A stretch of 64,000 bases of DNA from assembly GCA_009779925.1 (NCBI GenBank), contig WRAZ01000002.1, positions 62,001-126,000 on the forward strand, given 5' to 3'. Position numbers and translations under genes: made by a program. The notes under the pieces are model-generated. The model ran no database searches, was not told the DNA's origin, and saw nothing but the letters and a program-made list of their open reading frames with translations. The DNA comes from Chitinivibrionia bacterium. Lineage in GTDB: Bacteria > Fibrobacterota > Chitinivibrionia > Chitinivibrionales > Chitinivibrionaceae. This document shows, in pieces, positions 9,628 through 16,982 of this stretch (the stretch's first letter is position 1; each line of letters starts with the position of its first letter).

Positions 9628-9675
9628 TTCTTTCCTGTCCTTTTCTTTGTTATTTTGTAATAACCCCACAAAAGA

Positions 9676-9690
9676 CAATATACTAAATTT
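9676..9690 (-). promoter_or_regulatory. Promoter core of the hybrid kinase gene
   Basis: On the minus strand this reads TTTAGTATATTGTC, matching the TAGTATWTT core found before many genes here. It implies a leader of about 120 nt. Confidence 0.45.
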
Positions 9691-9741
9691 TTTTTATATT
9701 TGTCAAGTTGTTTTTGTGTATTTTACTTAATTCATCTAATT

Positions 9742-9776
9742 TTTACATTTTTTTATATTTGCAATATAGTATTTTT
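9742..9776 (+). promoter_or_regulatory. murJ promoter with little or no 5' leader
   Basis: TTTACA (9742-9747), a 17-bp spacer and TATAGTATTTTT (9765-9776). The murJ ATG starts at 9782, only 5 nt past the core, and there is no Shine-Dalgarno between. Confidence 0.55.
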
Positions 9777-9781
9777 GCGCT

Positions 9782-11338
9782 ATGAAAACAAAGCAACAAA
9801 CAACTTTTTCGGCGATTTTGACCGTATTTTCATCCAATGCACTGAGCAAATTATTGGGATTTTTGCTTGTCGTTGTTTTTGCGGCGAAAGTCGGAACATC
9901 GAGCGAGGGCGACGCTTATACATTCGCATTTATTCTGCCCGATTTGGTAAATTCGATTTTGGCGGGAAGCGCGCTTTCTATCGCATTTATCCCGATTTTT
10001 CAAGGTTTGGCAAATAATCCCGAAAAGCAAAGTCGGTTTTTCTCTAATGTTTTTACTGTAGGAACACTGATTTTTGCCGTTGTTTTAACTGTCTGCTTTT
10101 TTGCCGCGCCGTTTTTAGTCAGCGTTCTTGCAGGTGATACTATAACTAACAACCCGCACATTTTTGATTTAACCGTTCGGCTCACGCGGATTGTGTTGCC
10201 CGCTCAGCTGTTTTTCTTTTGGGGAACGATTTTTATCGGTATTCAGCAAGCAAACAAAAACTACAAATTCGCCGCGCTCGCACCAATAATTTACAATACG
10301 TCAATCGTCGTTTTCGGGCTTGTATTCTTCCGATTTATTGGAATTGCGGGGTTTTCGTGGGGAGTATTTTTCGGCGCATTTGTCGGACACGCGGTCTTAC
10401 AGTTTTTCGGAGCAAAGCGTTTTTCCGTAAAATATTCACCCGTAATCGACCTGCGCGACAAAGATTTCAGACAATGGTTCTTAAACACTCTTCCGCTGAT
10501 GCTTGGGCTCGGAATAACATTTTCAAACGAATTCACTTTCCGCTTTTTCGGCTCGCGGATAGACGACGGACAAGGCGCAATAGTAGCCCTAAACTACGCC
10601 TACCGAATAATGATGATAGTGGTAGGACTTTTCGCAAGTTCAATAGCCGCGCCGATTTTCCCGTTCTTGTCCGAAAAAGCAAACGAAAAAAAATACGACG
10701 AAATGGAGAAAATACTAATCCCGATTTTCGTGAAAACCGCGGCAATAATAATAATAATCTCAGCGGCAATTTACCCGATTTCGGGCAATATTATCTCTAT
10801 ACTGTTCGGACGCGGCGCATTTGACGAGCAGTCGGTCGCGCTTACTTCAAGGGCGCTTATCGGTTATCTTCCGGGGATATTCTTTTTGTCGGCGGCAATC
10901 ATTTTACAACGGCTTTTCTATGCCGCAAAAGACACCAAAACACCGCTTATAATCTCAACAATTTCGCTTGTTTTGTCCCTGCCGTTCTACAAAATTTTGA
11001 GCGAGATGTGGGGAATTACGGGTATTTCGGCGGCAACAAGCATTTTTTCGATTATTGCCACGTTCTTGATTGTTTGGAGATGGTATGTATTTTATCCGCA
11101 ATCAAAATTGCTTTCTGCGCTTAAGCCTATTCTTCTTGCCGTCGTAATTGGCGGGATTGTTATCGGCACGCAGTTTTTTGTTATGCACCTTATCGGTGGT
11201 TTTTCTTTGCCGAGAATTTTGCAGGTTTTCTTTGTATCAACCCCTGCGGTAATCTTGGCGATGGTATTGCTTAATGCTTTCGGCATTTTGAAAATCACGG
11301 ATTTGGTCGGGAAACTTGCGAAAAAACTAAAACGATAA
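9782..11338 (+). CDS. murJ: Lipid II flippase MurJ (MviN family)
   Basis: Flips lipid II across the inner membrane for peptidoglycan synthesis. 518 aa, typical length, with about 14 hydrophobic segments. Family features: the start (FSSNALSKLLGFLLVVVFA), FKIxxP-like segments, and the charged turn in NEFTFRFFGSRIDDGQGAIV. Start at ATG 9782. No ribosome site precedes it, and a TAGTATTTT core ends 5 nt upstream, so the mRNA may be leaderless. Confidence 0.93.
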   Translation: MKTKQQTTFSAILTVFSSNALSKLLGFLLVVVFAAKVGTSSEGDAYTFAFILPDLVNSILAGSALSIAFIPIFQGLANNPEKQSRFFSNVFTVGTLIFAVVLTVCFFAAPFLVSVLAGDTITNNPHIFDLTVRLTRIVLPAQLFFFWGTIFIGIQQANKNYKFAALAPIIYNTSIVVFGLVFFRFIGIAGFSWGVFFGAFVGHAVLQFFGAKRFSVKYSPVIDLRDKDFRQWFLNTLPLMLGLGITFSNEFTFRFFGSRIDDGQGAIVALNYAYRIMMIVVGLFASSIAAPIFPFLSEKANEKKYDEMEKILIPIFVKTAAIIIIISAAIYPISGNIISILFGRGAFDEQSVALTSRALIGYLPGIFFLSAAIILQRLFYAAKDTKTPLIISTISLVLSLPFYKILSEMWGITGISAATSIFSIIATFLIVWRWYVFYPQSKLLSALKPILLAVVIGGIVIGTQFFVMHLIGGFSLPRILQVFFVSTPAVILAMVLLNAFGILKITDLVGKLAKKLKR

Positions 11339-11380
11339 TATAAAATTTGATTTAACAACTGCTGTATCGATTGGGATTGC

Positions 11381-11698
11381 TTATTTCCGCCGTGCGTTCA
11401 CAAATTCTTTTCGTTGCTCGGCTCGCTGTAGCAGTTCTGACTTCAATTCGTTAAATTCGTTTACCACCTCGTTGAGCGACAAAGGTTTTTTGTCAAACAG
11501 CTCGACAAACCCGTGTTCATAACCGAGAGCAAAGGCAATTTTCAATAACGATTTCAGCGATATTTCGCCTTTCCTTTCAAATCTTTTTAGCGACCCCAAA
11601 GATACGCGTGATATTTCGGCAAGTTTTTGTTGCGACAGTTTTTGTTCCTTACGACGCTGTCTTACACGCTGAGCTATTCCCATTTTAACAGCTAACAT
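11381..11698 (-). CDS. XRE-family helix-turn-helix regulator
   Basis: About 105 aa. Helix-turn-helix near residues 10-60 (RQRRKEQKLSQQKLAEISRV, then SLGSLKRFERKGEISLKSLL), as in Cro/CI-type repressors and in orphan antitoxin-type regulators. Start ATG 11698; GTG 11704 is equally close to AAAGGA. No HipA-like or RelE-like partner is adjacent. Palindromic repeats around 11731-11883 may be its operators. Confidence 0.8.
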   Translation of the reverse strand: MLAVKMGIAQRVRQRRKEQKLSQQKLAEISRVSLGSLKRFERKGEISLKSLLKIAFALGYEHGFVELFDKKPLSLNEVVNEFNELKSELLQRAEQRKEFVNARRK

Positions 11699-11730
11699 AT
11701 TCACTATTTCCTTTATTTTTAAGATTTTTC

Positions 11731-11883
11731 AGCTAATATATTATCTGCACCTCGAATTTGTCAAGAGGAGAAAAGAGAAAGATAATTTTTGTGGTTTTTC
11801 TGTACATAACTGTTTATATTTTAATAGCCAATATATTATCTGTTTTGCTTTTTTACGATATTTTTAAGATAATATATTGGCTA
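11731..11883. promoter_or_regulatory. Three operator-like AATATATTATCT repeats between XRE gene and leuD
   Basis: Copy 1, AGCTAATATATTATCTG, is at 11731-11747. Copy 2 (11825-11841) and copy 3 (11867-11883, inverted) form a perfect 17-bp inverted repeat, TAGCCAATATATTATCT and its complement. The shared core is or nearly is the self-complementary TAATATATTA. The sequence just after copies 1 and 3 is also alike (CGAATTTGT). The gap otherwise holds only a weak ORF. Confidence 0.5.
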
Positions 11884-11981
11884 TACGCCGAATTTGTTGA
11901 GAAAAAGAAGAAATATATGACCGATTACCGTCGCCCATATAGTATTTTACCCGCAAAATTAACAATTTGAAAGGATTTTAT

Positions 11982-12497
11982 ATGAAAAACTTCGGCGGAC
12001 AAGTTTTGTTTTTGGACAGAAGCGACATTAACACGGACGAAATAATTCCCGCAAAATACCTGACGGAAGTGGCAAAAGAAGCACTTAAACCGTATTTGCT
12101 CGAAGATTTAAAACTCGCGGGCTTCGACCCAAAAGGCGAGCCGCTTAAACTTGCAAAGGTTGTAGTTTCAAGAGCAAATTTCGGTTGCGGAAGTTCTCGC
12201 GAACACGCTCCTTGGGCATTTGAAGTAAACGATATTTATGTAGTAATCGCCGAAAACTTTGCACGTATTTTCCGTCAAAATATGTTCAACGGCGGAATGC
12301 TCGCCATAGAATTGCCGAAAACCGAAATCGACAAAATTTTTGCATTGTCGAATGAAACGGTTGAATGCGTCGTCGATATGGAAAATCACAAACTAACATT
12401 CAACGGAAAACTTGTTATTCCATTCGGTTTGAGCAAATTCGACGAAGCATTGGTAAAAGCAGGCGGTTGGGTTGAGTTCGCAGACGAGAAATATTGA
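11982..12497 (+). CDS. leuD: 3-isopropylmalate dehydratase small subunit (or related aconitase-family swivel subunit)
   Basis: Swivel domain of the isopropylmalate isomerase in leucine synthesis. 171 aa. Key features are DINTDEIIPAKYL near the start and FGCGSSREHAPWAF (about 65-80), the substrate-binding loop. Start ATG 11982 after GAAAGGATTTTAT. The large subunit LeuC is not in the window. The sequence alone does not exclude a homoaconitase small subunit. Confidence 0.88.
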   Translation: MKNFGGQVLFLDRSDINTDEIIPAKYLTEVAKEALKPYLLEDLKLAGFDPKGEPLKLAKVVVSRANFGCGSSREHAPWAFEVNDIYVVIAENFARIFRQNMFNGGMLAIELPKTEIDKIFALSNETVECVVDMENHKLTFNGKLVIPFGLSKFDEALVKAGGWVEFADEKY

Positions 12498-13194
12498 GAA
12501 AAACAAAACCGTCCTCATCACAGGAGCAAGCGGAAAAATCGGTCTGAAATTAGTAAAAATCTTTTCGGATTTGGGCTTTGATGTTATTGCGCATTATAAT
12601 ACGAACGAGGACATTTCTGTAAGGGCAGGTTTAAAACCTGTCCCTACGTTTACAAACCGCATTACCGCAATCAAAGCAAACTTCCCTGCACAACTGCCTG
12701 AAATATACGAAATTATAGACAAACACAAAGAAAATCTTTGCTGTTTGGTTAATTGCGCGGCGATTTTTGAAAAAGGAAATCTTAAAGATACCGACAACTT
12801 ACAAAAAACAATGCAAATAAATGGTTTTACCCCGTTAATTTTAAGTCAAAAATATGCTGAAATTGTAAAAAAGGGAAATATAATAAACATTCTCGACGGC
12901 AATATTTACAGGTTTAATGAAAACTATCAAAATTATCGCGTTTCAAAGCGTTTTTTAGAAGAAACGACCAAAGAGTCGGCTTTGATTTTTGCGCCCCAAA
13001 TTCGCGTAAATGCGGTCGCTTTCGGAATGCTTGAAGAAAAAGCAAATCCGTCTAACACGGTTGCAAAAAACAAAGAAGTACTGAAAAACGAAATTTCGGA
13101 TAAAAATATTTCGCGGTCAATAGAATTTTTACTCTTCTGCGAAAACCTAACGGGGCAAATAATTTATCTCGACAACGGAGTGCATTTGGTATGA
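12472..13194 (+). CDS. Short-chain dehydrogenase/reductase, with in-frame repeat insert
   Basis: NAD(P)-binding Rossmann protein of about 240 aa: TVLITGASGKIG (glycine-rich loop), LVNCAAIF (NNAG-like), YxxxK-like NYRVSKRFLEE, and a C-terminal GQIIYLDNGVHLV typical of the family. It is like the pteridine reductase/FolM branch; the substrate is unknown. The start is unclear: TTG 12472 overlaps leuD by 26 nt, and no ATG or GTG lies before the Rossmann strand. Residues VRAGLKPVPTF are encoded by a palindromic repeat (12619-12647). It overlaps the next gene by ATGA. Confidence 0.8.
   Translation: MSSQTRNIEKNKTVLITGASGKIGLKLVKIFSDLGFDVIAHYNTNEDISVRAGLKPVPTFTNRITAIKANFPAQLPEIYEIIDKHKENLCCLVNCAAIFEKGNLKDTDNLQKTMQINGFTPLILSQKYAEIVKKGNIINILDGNIYRFNENYQNYRVSKRFLEETTKESALIFAPQIRVNAVAFGMLEEKANPSNTVAKNKEVLKNEISDKNISRSIEFLLFCENLTGQIIYLDNGVHLV
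12619..12647. repeat. GTAGGGGC-type palindromic repeat (GGCAGGTTT family) inside the SDR gene
   Basis: A near-perfect palindrome of 29 bp built on GGGCAGGTTTAAAACCTG. It reads through in frame. The same family lies at 22916 and 31478. Confidence 0.8.
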
Positions 13195-14000
13195 AAGATG
13201 AACTTCCGATAAAATACTATCAAGACCTTTTAACAAGCAAAGGACGAAAAGAACATTCGGTGTTTATTGTTGAGGGCGTTCGACAAGTTGAACAATTTGT
13301 AAATTCAAACAAAATGAAAATTCTGGAAATTTTAACCGTAGGGGCAGACCCCTGTGTCTGCCCATTGAATGCCGCCGATTTTGGGCAGACACAGGGGTCT
13401 GCCCCTACGAGAACAACGAAAATTCCTGTAAGATATATAAATTCCAATACCTTAGGCAAAATCACCGATAGTAAAACTCCAAATGGGGTTATTGCAGTTG
13501 TCGAAATTCCGAAAGCACAAAAAATCGACCTAACTACCATTTTCGGCAAGGTCTTAATGCTGGAAAACATTCAAGATCCGGGGAATGTCGGCACGCTTAT
13601 TCGAAGTGCGGCGGCTTTCGGGTTTTCAACAGTAATATTAAGTCAAGGTTGCGCAGATGTTTATTCGCCGAAAGTTGTTCGTTCCACGGGCGGCGCGCTT
13701 TGCAATTTGGATATAATTTCTTCGGCGGATATTTTTGACAGCATAAATGTCCTCAAAAAGCAAAAATATCGGTTGGTAGTTGCGGATTTGGACGGAACAA
13801 ACGAAAATTTGCCCGAAAGGGAAGATGAAAAAATCATCTTCGCGCTCGGAAATGAAGGAAACGGTGTTTCCGATAAATTAAAATCACTGGCTGACTTTGT
13901 TTTTACAGTTCCGTTTGACAACTCGGCAATAGAATCGCTTAACGTTTCTACTGCCGCGGCTGTCGGAATGTATCTCTTGCGAAAAAAAGATTTGAACTAA
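13191..14000 (+). CDS. SpoU/TrmH-family RNA 2'-O-methyltransferase, with repeat-encoded insert
   Basis: SAM-dependent rRNA or tRNA ribose methyltransferase (trefoil-knot SPOUT fold), 269 aa. The amino-terminal substrate-binding part starts IKYYQDLLTSKGRKEHSVFIVEG. The catalytic part shows NIQDPGNVGTLIRSAAAFG (motif 1), FALGNEGNGVS (motif 2) and IESLNVSTAAAVGMYLL (motif 3). Residues about 49-75 (with ADPCVCP and GQTQGSAPT) are encoded by a 71-bp palindromic repeat (13338-13408) that falls between the two domains. RlmB or TsnR-like; the exact target is unknown. Confidence 0.88.
   Translation: MKDELPIKYYQDLLTSKGRKEHSVFIVEGVRQVEQFVNSNKMKILEILTVGADPCVCPLNAADFGQTQGSAPTRTTKIPVRYINSNTLGKITDSKTPNGVIAVVEIPKAQKIDLTTIFGKVLMLENIQDPGNVGTLIRSAAAFGFSTVILSQGCADVYSPKVVRSTGGALCNLDIISSADIFDSINVLKKQKYRLVVADLDGTNENLPEREDEKIIFALGNEGNGVSDKLKSLADFVFTVPFDNSAIESLNVSTAAAVGMYLLRKKDLN
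13338..13408. repeat. Inverted repeat (GGGGCAGACCCC family) inside the methyltransferase gene
   Basis: Two perfectly complementary 26-bp arms (13338-13363 and 13383-13408, beginning GTAGGGGCAGACCCCTGTG) around a 19-bp centre. Translated through in frame. Confidence 0.9.
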
Positions 14001-14010
14001 ATAAAATATC

Positions 14011-14421
14011 TTATTTTTTGTCCGAATTTTCGCCGGGCGGCGGCAATTGATTTGCACCTGCCTGTTGCCCTTGTGTACCCTGTTGTCCCTGCACCATAGA
14101 CGATTGCCCGTGGAATACAGCGCCTTTTTTAATAACCAATTCTTTTGCAGTAATGTTTCCGCGAACTTCCGAGTGTTCTTCCAATTCTATCTGGTCTTTG
14201 CAAGTGATATTCCCGTGAACTTTGCCGCCAACCTGTGCGGATTTTGCAATAATATCCGCAACCACAACCCCATCACGACCAATTGTAATTGAATCGTTCG
14301 TTTGAATTTCGCCGTTAAACTTTCCGTAAATTTGGACTGTATGCGGCGTTTTGATTTTTCCCTCGAAAGACGCTCCCGCCCCAAGCAGAGTGATGCTTCC
14401 GCTACCCTTTTCCATACCCAT
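14011..14421 (-). CDS. Bactofilin
   Basis: Cytoskeletal beta-helix protein that polymerises near the membrane. 136 aa; the central bactofilin core has regularly spaced G-x-I/V turns (FEGKIKTPHTVQIYGKFNGE, then AQVGGKVHGNI, then SEVRGNITAKELVI). The tail is Gln/Gly-rich. Start ATG 14421 after AAAGGAG; ATG 14415 is possible. It lies 27 nt downstream of an M23 peptidase gene, a common pairing in which bactofilin positions a cell-wall hydrolase. Confidence 0.93.
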   Translation of the reverse strand: MGMEKGSGSITLLGAGASFEGKIKTPHTVQIYGKFNGEIQTNDSITIGRDGVVVADIIAKSAQVGGKVHGNITCKDQIELEEHSEVRGNITAKELVIKKGAVFHGQSSMVQGQQGTQGQQAGANQLPPPGENSDKK

Positions 14422-14448
14422 AATAAATTATCTCCTTTCCGATTTTTT

Positions 14449-15225
14449 TCATAAAAATAATGTTTTCGGGTCTATTTGTTGCCCATTTCTTAATACTTCG
14501 TAATGCAAATGGTATCCTCTTGTTGCTCTTCCTGTGTTTCCGACAAGAGCTATAGTTTGCCCTTGAACAACTGTTTGCCCTACCGAAACCAATATTTTTT
14601 CGCAGTGAGCATAGAGCGTTTCATAGCCATAACTATGCGTTATCATAACGACGTGCCCCATATCAAGGTCAAAAAACACCTGACTTACCACACCGTCCGC
14701 AGTTGCTCGAACAGGTGTTCCGCGCGGCGCGGCAAAGTCAATAGCCTTGTGCGGAATGGTGGGGTCAAACCCTCTGCTTATTATCCCCGTAACAGGGCGG
14801 ATTTTCGGAATGCTTCTGAATTGCTGTTGTGCATCGATAAATTCTTGCGACACAACAAGCGCCGTATCTCTCAAAAAGTCGTCTATTGTAGGAGGCGTTC
14901 CGTTTCTGCCTTCAATATTCGAAACCATTCTGAAGTATTCCAAATAGCGATTTATCCGCACAATATTGAGTTTAAGCGAATCTATTTGTTGCGAATGCAA
15001 AATAAGCGAATCGGTTTTAACTCGCATATCGTGATAATCTGTTAAACGTTGAAAAACAAACGACCAGCTAGCCGCCAATATTGCCGCCGAAATAAGTATA
15101 AAAATAACAGCCGTCTTAATAAGAAAAACCAAAAAGCCGTTTATTTTAATCATTTTAGGAGCATCTGTCGTTCTTTCTCGAACTATAATTATTCCCTTAA
15201 CTCTGTTTTTATTTTCTATACCCAT
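14449..15225 (-). CDS. M23 (LytM) zinc metallopeptidase, membrane anchored
   Basis: Murein endopeptidase, 258 aa. One amino-terminal membrane helix (about residues 30-52, VFLIKTAVIFILISAAILAA region), a coiled linker, then a C-terminal LytM domain. The Zn ligands are visible: HKAIDFA (H..D), with YAHCEK and YHLHYEV (HxH) near the end. Located outside the inner membrane. The ATG lies 3 nt after the parB stop, and bactofilin follows, so parA-parB-M23-bactofilin read as one operon. Confidence 0.92.
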   Translation of the reverse strand: MGIENKNRVKGIIIVRERTTDAPKMIKINGFLVFLIKTAVIFILISAAILAASWSFVFQRLTDYHDMRVKTDSLILHSQQIDSLKLNIVRINRYLEYFRMVSNIEGRNGTPPTIDDFLRDTALVVSQEFIDAQQQFRSIPKIRPVTGIISRGFDPTIPHKAIDFAAPRGTPVRATADGVVSQVFFDLDMGHVVMITHSYGYETLYAHCEKILVSVGQTVVQGQTIALVGNTGRATRGYHLHYEVLRNGQQIDPKTLFL

Positions 15226-15228
15226 ATA

Positions 15229-16140
15229 CTATTCTCCGTTCTCTTTGCTCAAAAAAGCAATTATTTTTTCAAACTCTTCAACATTTTTAAATTCTATCTC
15301 AAGTTTTCCTTTTTCGGTATCTTTTTCTATAACTTTTAAGTCAAATCCGCCACGCTTTTTAATATCCGACAAAATTGACGAGTATCGATTAGTCAAAGCG
15401 TTTTCTGTTTTTGCTGAGCTTTGTGATGAATTTTCAGCAAGTTTTTCGGCGGAATTTCCTTTTTCAAGCATTTGCGACACTTTTTTTTCTATTTCTCTGA
15501 CCGAAAGCGTCTTTTTTATGACTTCTTGCGCAAGTTCAAGCTGTAAAATCGGGTTTTCAACTGTTATAAGCGCCTTCGCGTGTCCTGTTGAAATTTGCTG
15601 ATTGCGAAGCATTTGCTGAATTACTTCCGGAAGCTTAAGAAGACGCAAGGTGTTTGTTATCGACGCCCTGCTTTTTCCAAGCCGCTCAGACAACTCCTGA
15701 TGAGAATAGTTGCAATCATCAATCAATTTTTGGTAAGAAAGCGCGGTTTCAATTTCGTTAAGGTTTTCGCGCTGGATATTTTCTACCAAGGCGAGCTCAA
15801 GCATTTGTTTGTCGTCAATATCATCTCTGATTATTACGGGCGCATCAACTTCTCCAAGCGATTTTAATGCTCTGAAGCGCCTCTCCCCCGAAACAATCTG
15901 GTATTTTTGTTCCGAAATTTTTCGCACAACTATCGGCTGTAAAAGTCCCTGTTCTTTTATGCTTTTTGCAAGTTCTTCTATTTGCTCAACATTAAAATCT
16001 ATTCTGGGCTGAAACGGGTTTGGCGAAATTGCCGAAATAGAAACCGTGCTTTGCGCACTACTGCCACTGTCGGCAAGTTGTCCTTCTATTTCGCCGTATA
16101 ATTGACTTAAACCTTTTCCAAGCGCTTTTCTGCCACTCAT
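15229..16140 (-). CDS. parB: Chromosome partitioning protein ParB
   Basis: CTPase/DNA-binding protein that loads at parS and slides along DNA. 303 aa. The amino-terminal ParB/Srx domain has NPFQPRIDF and GERRFRALKSLG (the CTP-binding C-motif region); then ENIQRENLNEIETA, the HTH (SHQELSERLGKSRASITNTLRLL) and a C-terminal dimerisation part. It overlaps parA by ATGA. Two matching parS sites lie at 16967 and 18940. Confidence 0.96.
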   Translation of the reverse strand: MSGRKALGKGLSQLYGEIEGQLADSGSSAQSTVSISAISPNPFQPRIDFNVEQIEELAKSIKEQGLLQPIVVRKISEQKYQIVSGERRFRALKSLGEVDAPVIIRDDIDDKQMLELALVENIQRENLNEIETALSYQKLIDDCNYSHQELSERLGKSRASITNTLRLLKLPEVIQQMLRNQQISTGHAKALITVENPILQLELAQEVIKKTLSVREIEKKVSQMLEKGNSAEKLAENSSQSSAKTENALTNRYSSILSDIKKRGGFDLKVIEKDTEKGKLEIEFKNVEEFEKIIAFLSKENGE

Positions 16141-16946
16141 TTTTTACCGCCTTTTCCACCATTATTTTTAATGATTTCTTTTGCCAATTCCATATATGCA
16201 GTAGAACCAGTGGACATAATATCGTATTTTATAATAGGTTTTCCGTGCGACGGCGCTTCCGAAAGCTTTACGTTTCTCGGCACAACGCACTCGTAAACCT
16301 TGTCGCCGAAAAAGGTCTTTACTTCGTCGGCAACTTGCTTTGACAAATTAAGACGATTGTCGTACATTGTGAGCAAAACGCCTTCTACTTCAAGATTTTT
16401 GTTAAGATTTTTCTGCACTTTTCTTATAGTATTAAGCAATTCCGTAAGCCCTTCCAAAGCATAATATTCGCATTGAATGGGAATTAAAATCGAATCGGAA
16501 GCCGTCAAAATATTCACCACGATTGTACTGAGCGCAGGAGGAGAGTCTATAATAACGTAGTCGTATTGTTCCGTTGGCGGAAGTTTTCTCAACTCGTCCA
16601 AATGTGTACTCAAAATTCTTTCACGAGCTATTTTTGAAGCCCACTCCAAATCTATTCCCGCCAAGTCGATACTCGCTGGAAGAACGTCAAGATACTCAAA
16701 GTGTTCCGATGAAATTATTGCATCTGTGATTTTCAGGTCATCATTTTCGCTTGCTGAAAGCACATCATAAATCGAAACTTCCACGCCGTCTTTGTCAATG
16801 CCAATTCCACTGGTTGCGTTTCTTTGAGCGTCCATATCCAAAAGAAGCGTTCTTTTTTCGGCGCCCGCAAGACAAGCCGCCAAATTGACCGCTGTTGTTG
16901 TTTTTCCGACACCACCTTTTTGATTAAGTACGCAAATAACTTTCAC
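16137..16946 (-). CDS. parA: Chromosome partitioning ATPase ParA (Soj)
   Basis: Deviant-Walker ATPase that moves ParB-parS complexes. 269 aa from GTG 16946, which is 6 nt after TTGGAG; the upstream TTG would overlap that ribosome site. Walker A KGGVGKTT (about residues 10-17), DMDAQRNATSG, and Walker B YVIIDSPPALS. First gene of the par operon, directly downstream of mnmG and a parS site. Confidence 0.96.
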   Translation of the reverse strand: MKVICVLNQKGGVGKTTTAVNLAACLAGAEKRTLLLDMDAQRNATSGIGIDKDGVEVSIYDVLSASENDDLKITDAIISSEHFEYLDVLPASIDLAGIDLEWASKIARERILSTHLDELRKLPPTEQYDYVIIDSPPALSTIVVNILTASDSILIPIQCEYYALEGLTELLNTIRKVQKNLNKNLEVEGVLLTMYDNRLNLSKQVADEVKTFFGDKVYECVVPRNVKLSEAPSHGKPIIKYDIMSTGSTAYMELAKEIIKNNGGKGGKK

Positions 16947-16966
16947 TTTTTTCTCCAAACTAAAAT

Positions 16967-16982
16967 TGTTCCACGTGGAACA
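16967..16982. promoter_or_regulatory. parS centromere site 1
   Basis: A perfect 16-bp palindrome, TGTTCCACGTGGAACA, identical to the parS form known from Pseudomonas. It lies between the mnmG stop and the parA start. Confidence 0.95.

Noticed and set aside
11758-11970. 70-codon ORF with hydrophobic segments in the gap before leuD
   Set aside because: Starts at TTG without a ribosome site, is dominated by the AT-rich inverted repeat and shows no family; more likely regulatory DNA.
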